From assembly GCF_012349115.1 (NCBI RefSeq), contig NZ_PQIG01000091.1:1-64000 (forward strand): a stretch of DNA of 64,000 nt, in the 5' to 3' direction. Position numbers and translations under genes: made by a program. The notes under the pieces were generated by a model, which saw only the letters and a list, made by a program, of their open reading frames with translations, was not told the origin of the DNA and did no database searches. This DNA is from Rhizobium ruizarguesonis. Its GTDB lineage: Bacteria > Pseudomonadota > Alphaproteobacteria > Rhizobiales > Rhizobiaceae. Below, one piece after another: positions 61,364 through 64,000 of this stretch; within the stretch, counting starts at the first letter, position 1, and each line of letters starts with the position of its first letter.

Positions 61364-62011
61364 TCAGCCGCCCGGACCGGCAAACAGGATGAGATTTCCG
61401 TCCGGATCTAGCACGATGAAGTTTCTGGCGCCCCACGGCTCCTTCCTGAGGGGCTGATGGAAGGATACGCCTGCGGCCTGGAAATCCAGGAACAGGCGCT
61501 TGATCTCGTCTGATGTATCGACGGTGATCGAGGCTGAAAGCAGATGCTCCCGTTGCCTGATATCGCCGACGAACACGGGCTCGCATACCAGCCTCAGAGC
61601 GAGTTGAGCATTGTCGCGGATGACCTGTCCGTAAAACGGCGGGTCGCCATAGACGAAGTCGACCCTGAAGCCGAGCTTGCCGGTGAAGAATTCGCACGAC
61701 GCCTTGATATCGGTGACGAACAACTGCGCGGATAGCGAACTCAGGATGGCTTGTGGTGCGGGCTGTTTTTTCGGATCTGTCATGGCTGCGGCTCCTGTCT
61801 TGAGCGCCTGCCATCCCTCGAAACCCATTTGACGTGCGATCAGGTCCTGCGCGTCGCTAAGCTTGAAGCGCGCCTCCAGCACCTGGCTGTCATCGAGATG
61901 ACGGAAACGCGGCAACGCAGCTCTGATCTCGGCTGCAACCGGATAGTATCTTTCGCGGTGCCATCGCAAATACTGCTTGGCCTGCTTTTTGAGGTTTTCG
62001 AGATTCGGCAT
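61364..62011 (-). CDS. VOC (glyoxalase/bleomycin resistance) family protein with N-terminal helical extension
   Basis: The 215-residue protein has an N-terminal helical segment of about 80 residues (NLENLKKQAKQYLRWHRERYYPVAAEIRAAL) like the one found fused to ankyrin or VOC domains in some proteobacteria, then a VOC domain (about 92-215) with AQLFVTDIKASCEFFTGKLGFRVDFVYGDPPFYGQVIRD and NFIVLDPDGNLILFAGP. ATG 62011 (MPNLENLK) is chosen. Substrate unknown. Confidence 0.82.
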   Translation of the reverse strand: MPNLENLKKQAKQYLRWHRERYYPVAAEIRAALPRFRHLDDSQVLEARFKLSDAQDLIARQMGFEGWQALKTGAAAMTDPKKQPAPQAILSSLSAQLFVTDIKASCEFFTGKLGFRVDFVYGDPPFYGQVIRDNAQLALRLVCEPVFVGDIRQREHLLSASITVDTSDEIKRLFLDFQAAGVSFHQPLRKEPWGARNFIVLDPDGNLILFAGPGG

Positions 62012-62116
62012 GGGCGCAACTGTTGATACATTGTAGGCGGGCATTGCCCTTTCGACATTCGACGAAGCGCCCTACGCAGCACGGTAAACCTAGCCTCGGC
62101 GATCAACCCTTGTCAA

Positions 62117-62536
62117 TCACGGGGCCAGCGAGGATGACGGGGGGGGATTCCCGTCATATTGCGGTAGGCCATCTGATATTTCGTAGAAATCGCCCTTGTC
62201 GGCGCAGTAGATATGATGGCCGAAGGCAAGGCCGCTCGGCGTGTCAAAGGCGCCGGCCATGACCGAAATCTCCGCCGATCCGTCCGCCTGCCAGAACAGC
62301 GCGGAGCCGCAATTCGAGCAGAAGCCGCGCTGCGCCTCTTCGCTCGACCGGTACCAGCGGACCGCCTCGGTGCCATCAACCGAAAGAGCCGCGCGGGCCA
62401 CGTTGACCGCGGCGTAATAAAACCCGGTCTGCCGGCGGCACTGCGAGCAATGGCAGCCGACGACAGGCCCTGGCTTCGCCGTCGTTGAAAATCGCACGGC
62501 GCCGCAAAGGCAGCCACCTGTATGCCGTTCGGTCAT
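62117..62536 (-). CDS. GFA (glutathione-dependent formaldehyde-activating-like) family protein
   Basis: The 139-residue protein has the GFA zinc-cysteine pattern: GGCLCGAVRF near residues 7-16, VVGCHCSQCRRQTG (about 25-38) and FCSNCGSALFW (about 71-81). Related proteins include Gfa and CENP-V. Most members have unknown substrates. ATG 62536 has GGGAGGGCGACC upstream and is preferred over the longer frame. Confidence 0.88.
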   Translation of the reverse strand: MTERHTGGCLCGAVRFSTTAKPGPVVGCHCSQCRRQTGFYYAAVNVARAALSVDGTEAVRWYRSSEEAQRGFCSNCGSALFWQADGSAEISVMAGAFDTPSGLAFGHHIYCADKGDFYEISDGLPQYDGNPPPSSSLAP

Positions 62537-62821
62537 GGTCGCCCTCCCGTTTATGACGGGACGTTGCCGCCGATCGCCCGCGGCGTCAATTCCATTCCGT
62601 TCAACGAAATCATCAGAAATCTTGAAAATTGCCGGCCTTATGCATGCTTGGCACCTGTTGCTCGACAACAACAGCCGCCAACCTCATCTCATCCCGGCAT
62701 TGAATCGCCGGCTGTTGTCGGCGATACTGCAGGTCAAATTTATTCAACCCCCGGGAGACTGACATGAGAGCGACCCTGTCCGAACAGAAAGGAAACATCC
62801 CCCACAAGGACATTCAGCTTC
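62537..62821. other. Region between the GFA gene and the ABC exporter
   Basis: No gene supported. A CGGCTGTTGTCGG segment near 62708-62720 and GACAACAACAGCCGCC near 62661-62676 are partly complementary. The promoter of the ABC gene is probably here. Confidence 0.4.
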
Positions 62822-64000
62822 ATGAACATTCGGTTCTCCCGCGCGAGGAAAAACTCGCGACGCCATAACCCCTTCCTGAAATTCTTCCGCGACGATGCGA
62901 ATGCCGCCGACCGCGAGCGGCGCTGGTCGCGTATGCGCAAATTCCTCTCCTACTATCGTCCGCACCTGCCTTTGCTGCTGGCGGATCTGCTTTGCGCCAT
63001 CCTGGTGGCCGGCACGGCGGTCGCCCTGCCGCTCTGCGCCAACATCGTCACGAGCCGCCTTCTGGCTCTGCCCGACGCGCCGCAGGCCTTCGCACACATC
63101 CTTGCCATGGGCGGCGTCATGCTGGCCGTTCTGGCGGTCCAGATCGTCGCCATCTTCTTCGTCGATTATCGCGGCCATGTGATGGGTGCGCGCATCGAAG
63201 CGACGGTGCGGCAGGAACTCTTCGAGCACTGCCAGAAGCTCTCGTTCAGCTTCTACGACCGCCAGCGCACCGGCCAGCTGATGAGCCGCATCACCAATGA
63301 CAGTCTGTGGCTGGGCGAGCTCTTTCATCATGGCCCCGAGGATCTTTCCATCGCCGTACTCAAATACGGCGGCGCCATGCTGGTACTGTTCTTCATCGAT
63401 CCGCCATTGGCGGCTCTCATCCTGCTGCTCACACCGGCGGCGGTCGCCTATGCGCTCTATTTCAACCGGCGCATGAACCGCGCGCTCGAAGCCAGCAAGC
63501 GGCAGATCGCCGCCGTCAACGAGCGGGTGGAGGACGCTCTTGCGGGCATCCGCGTCGTCCAGTCCTTTGCCAACGAGGCGCTGGAGAAGGAACGCTTCGC
63601 CGAGCAGAACCGGCGCTTCCTGCAAAGCCGCGCCGAGGGCTATCGGAGCGAAGCCTGGTTTTCGGTCGGCACCGAAACCTTCGCCCAGCTCGTCACCATA
63701 TTGGTGATTATCGTCGGCGGCCTGCGCATCCTGGCGGCGGAACTGACCGTGCCTGATATGCTGACCTTCCTGCTCTGCATCGCCGTGCTGGTCGATCCCG
63801 TGCAGCGGCTGGCGAATTTCGTGCGCCTCTGGCAGGAGGGTTATACCGGCTTCGTCAGGGCCATGGAGATCCTGGAGATCGCTCCCGATATCACCGATCG
63901 GCCGGCGGCGCGGCCGATGCCGGCACCAAGGGGCGAGATCAGCTTTTCCAACGTCGTCTTCGGTTACGAGGCCGATGGCCCGCGGGTGCTCGAGCAGCTG
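62822..64000 (+). CDS. ABC exporter with fused membrane and ATPase domains (partial)
   Basis: The frame from ATG 62822 stays open to the window end, giving 393 residues so far. Residues about 50-340 are an exporter membrane domain with the FSFYDRQRTGQLMSRITND coupling region and VEDALAGIRVVQSFANE; the ATP-binding domain starts at GEISFSNVVFGYEADGPRVLEQL. It is MsbA-like in layout. The Walker and signature motifs lie beyond the edge. Many such exporters move lipids or peptides; none is specified here. Confidence 0.88.
   Translation, partial: MNIRFSRARKNSRRHNPFLKFFRDDANAADRERRWSRMRKFLSYYRPHLPLLLADLLCAILVAGTAVALPLCANIVTSRLLALPDAPQAFAHILAMGGVMLAVLAVQIVAIFFVDYRGHVMGARIEATVRQELFEHCQKLSFSFYDRQRTGQLMSRITNDSLWLGELFHHGPEDLSIAVLKYGGAMLVLFFIDPPLAALILLLTPAAVAYALYFNRRMNRALEASKRQIAAVNERVEDALAGIRVVQSFANEALEKERFAEQNRRFLQSRAEGYRSEAWFSVGTETFAQLVTILVIIVGGLRILAAELTVPDMLTFLLCIAVLVDPVQRLANFVRLWQEGYTGFVRAMEILEIAPDITDRPAARPMPAPRGEISFSNVVFGYEADGPRVLEQL

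Noticed and set aside
1..64000. tRNA, rRNA, insertion sequence, integrase, toxin-antitoxin or phage genes
   Set aside because: I looked for them across the window and found none that could be supported.

Overview
The window is a 64 kb piece of a GC-rich alphaproteobacterial chromosome, most likely from the genus Rhizobium (R. etli / R. leguminosarum group). This rests on the order icd - GNAT - GST - alaS - recA - psuKG - cckA, a giant polar-growth protein of the GPR/RgsE type, a recA promoter with a TTG-N11-CAA palindrome, a perfect CtrA box, and several intergenic palindromes of kinds abundant in rhizobia. I see no rRNA or tRNA gene, insertion sequence, prophage or CRISPR array. It reads as core chromosome rather than an accessory island.

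Layout. 1-9.1 kb: the end of icd, an acetyltransferase, a glutathione transferase, an AraC-type regulator facing a LysE exporter, then alaS and recA with clear terminators, and the pseudouridine catabolic pair psuK-psuG. 9.1-23 kb: the cell-cycle hybrid kinase CckA, a FliO-like protein, a DUF1062 protein, a DksA with a degenerate zinc site, a SixA-like phosphatase, the ycjX-ycjF pair, the overlapping folate genes folP-folB-folK, a DUF922 protein, a candidate small RNA, a ferredoxin and an Hpt protein. 23.5-30.5 kb: one 2,329-residue polar growth protein (GPR/RgsE) containing eleven exact 132-bp repeats. 30.5-41 kb: an isochorismatase-fold hydrolase, an orphan class II aminoacyl-tRNA synthetase core, a DD-carboxypeptidase, a GAF-GGDEF-PilZ protein, an Mla/Mce lipid transport operon with an MlaB-MlaE fusion, a dipeptide epimerase and an MFS transporter. 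41-64 kb: an LpxH-like phosphoesterase, a phosphatase, a flavin oxidase, a LysR regulator facing a small reductase, malic enzyme maeB, an RNase H, a DUF2865 protein, bluB under a cobalamin riboswitch, a DHA2 exporter, a chemoreceptor with an adjacent secreted sensor-domain protein, a DAHP synthase gene behind an apparent aromatic-amino-acid attenuator, a PD40 propeller protein, nadE, a DUF1003 protein, a VOC protein, a GFA-type protein and the start of an ABC exporter.

How the genes fit together. A cell-cycle and envelope theme recurs. CckA feeds the CtrA pathway. A perfect CtrA box sits between the Hpt gene and the polar-growth gene. Mla transport, a DD-carboxypeptidase, a dipeptide epimerase and an LpxH-like enzyme all act on the envelope. 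RNA-level control is also prominent: a cobalamin riboswitch (bluB), a leader peptide with Phe-Tyr-Trp-Tyr codons plus a terminator (DAHP synthase), and a small-RNA-like transcript with an anti-Shine-Dalgarno loop. The most interesting leads are that attenuator, the candidate small RNA, the repeat array with its CtrA box, the orphan synthetase core, and the secreted sensor beside a chemoreceptor. None of these proves a new system, and start codons and functions are by-eye calls without database searches.
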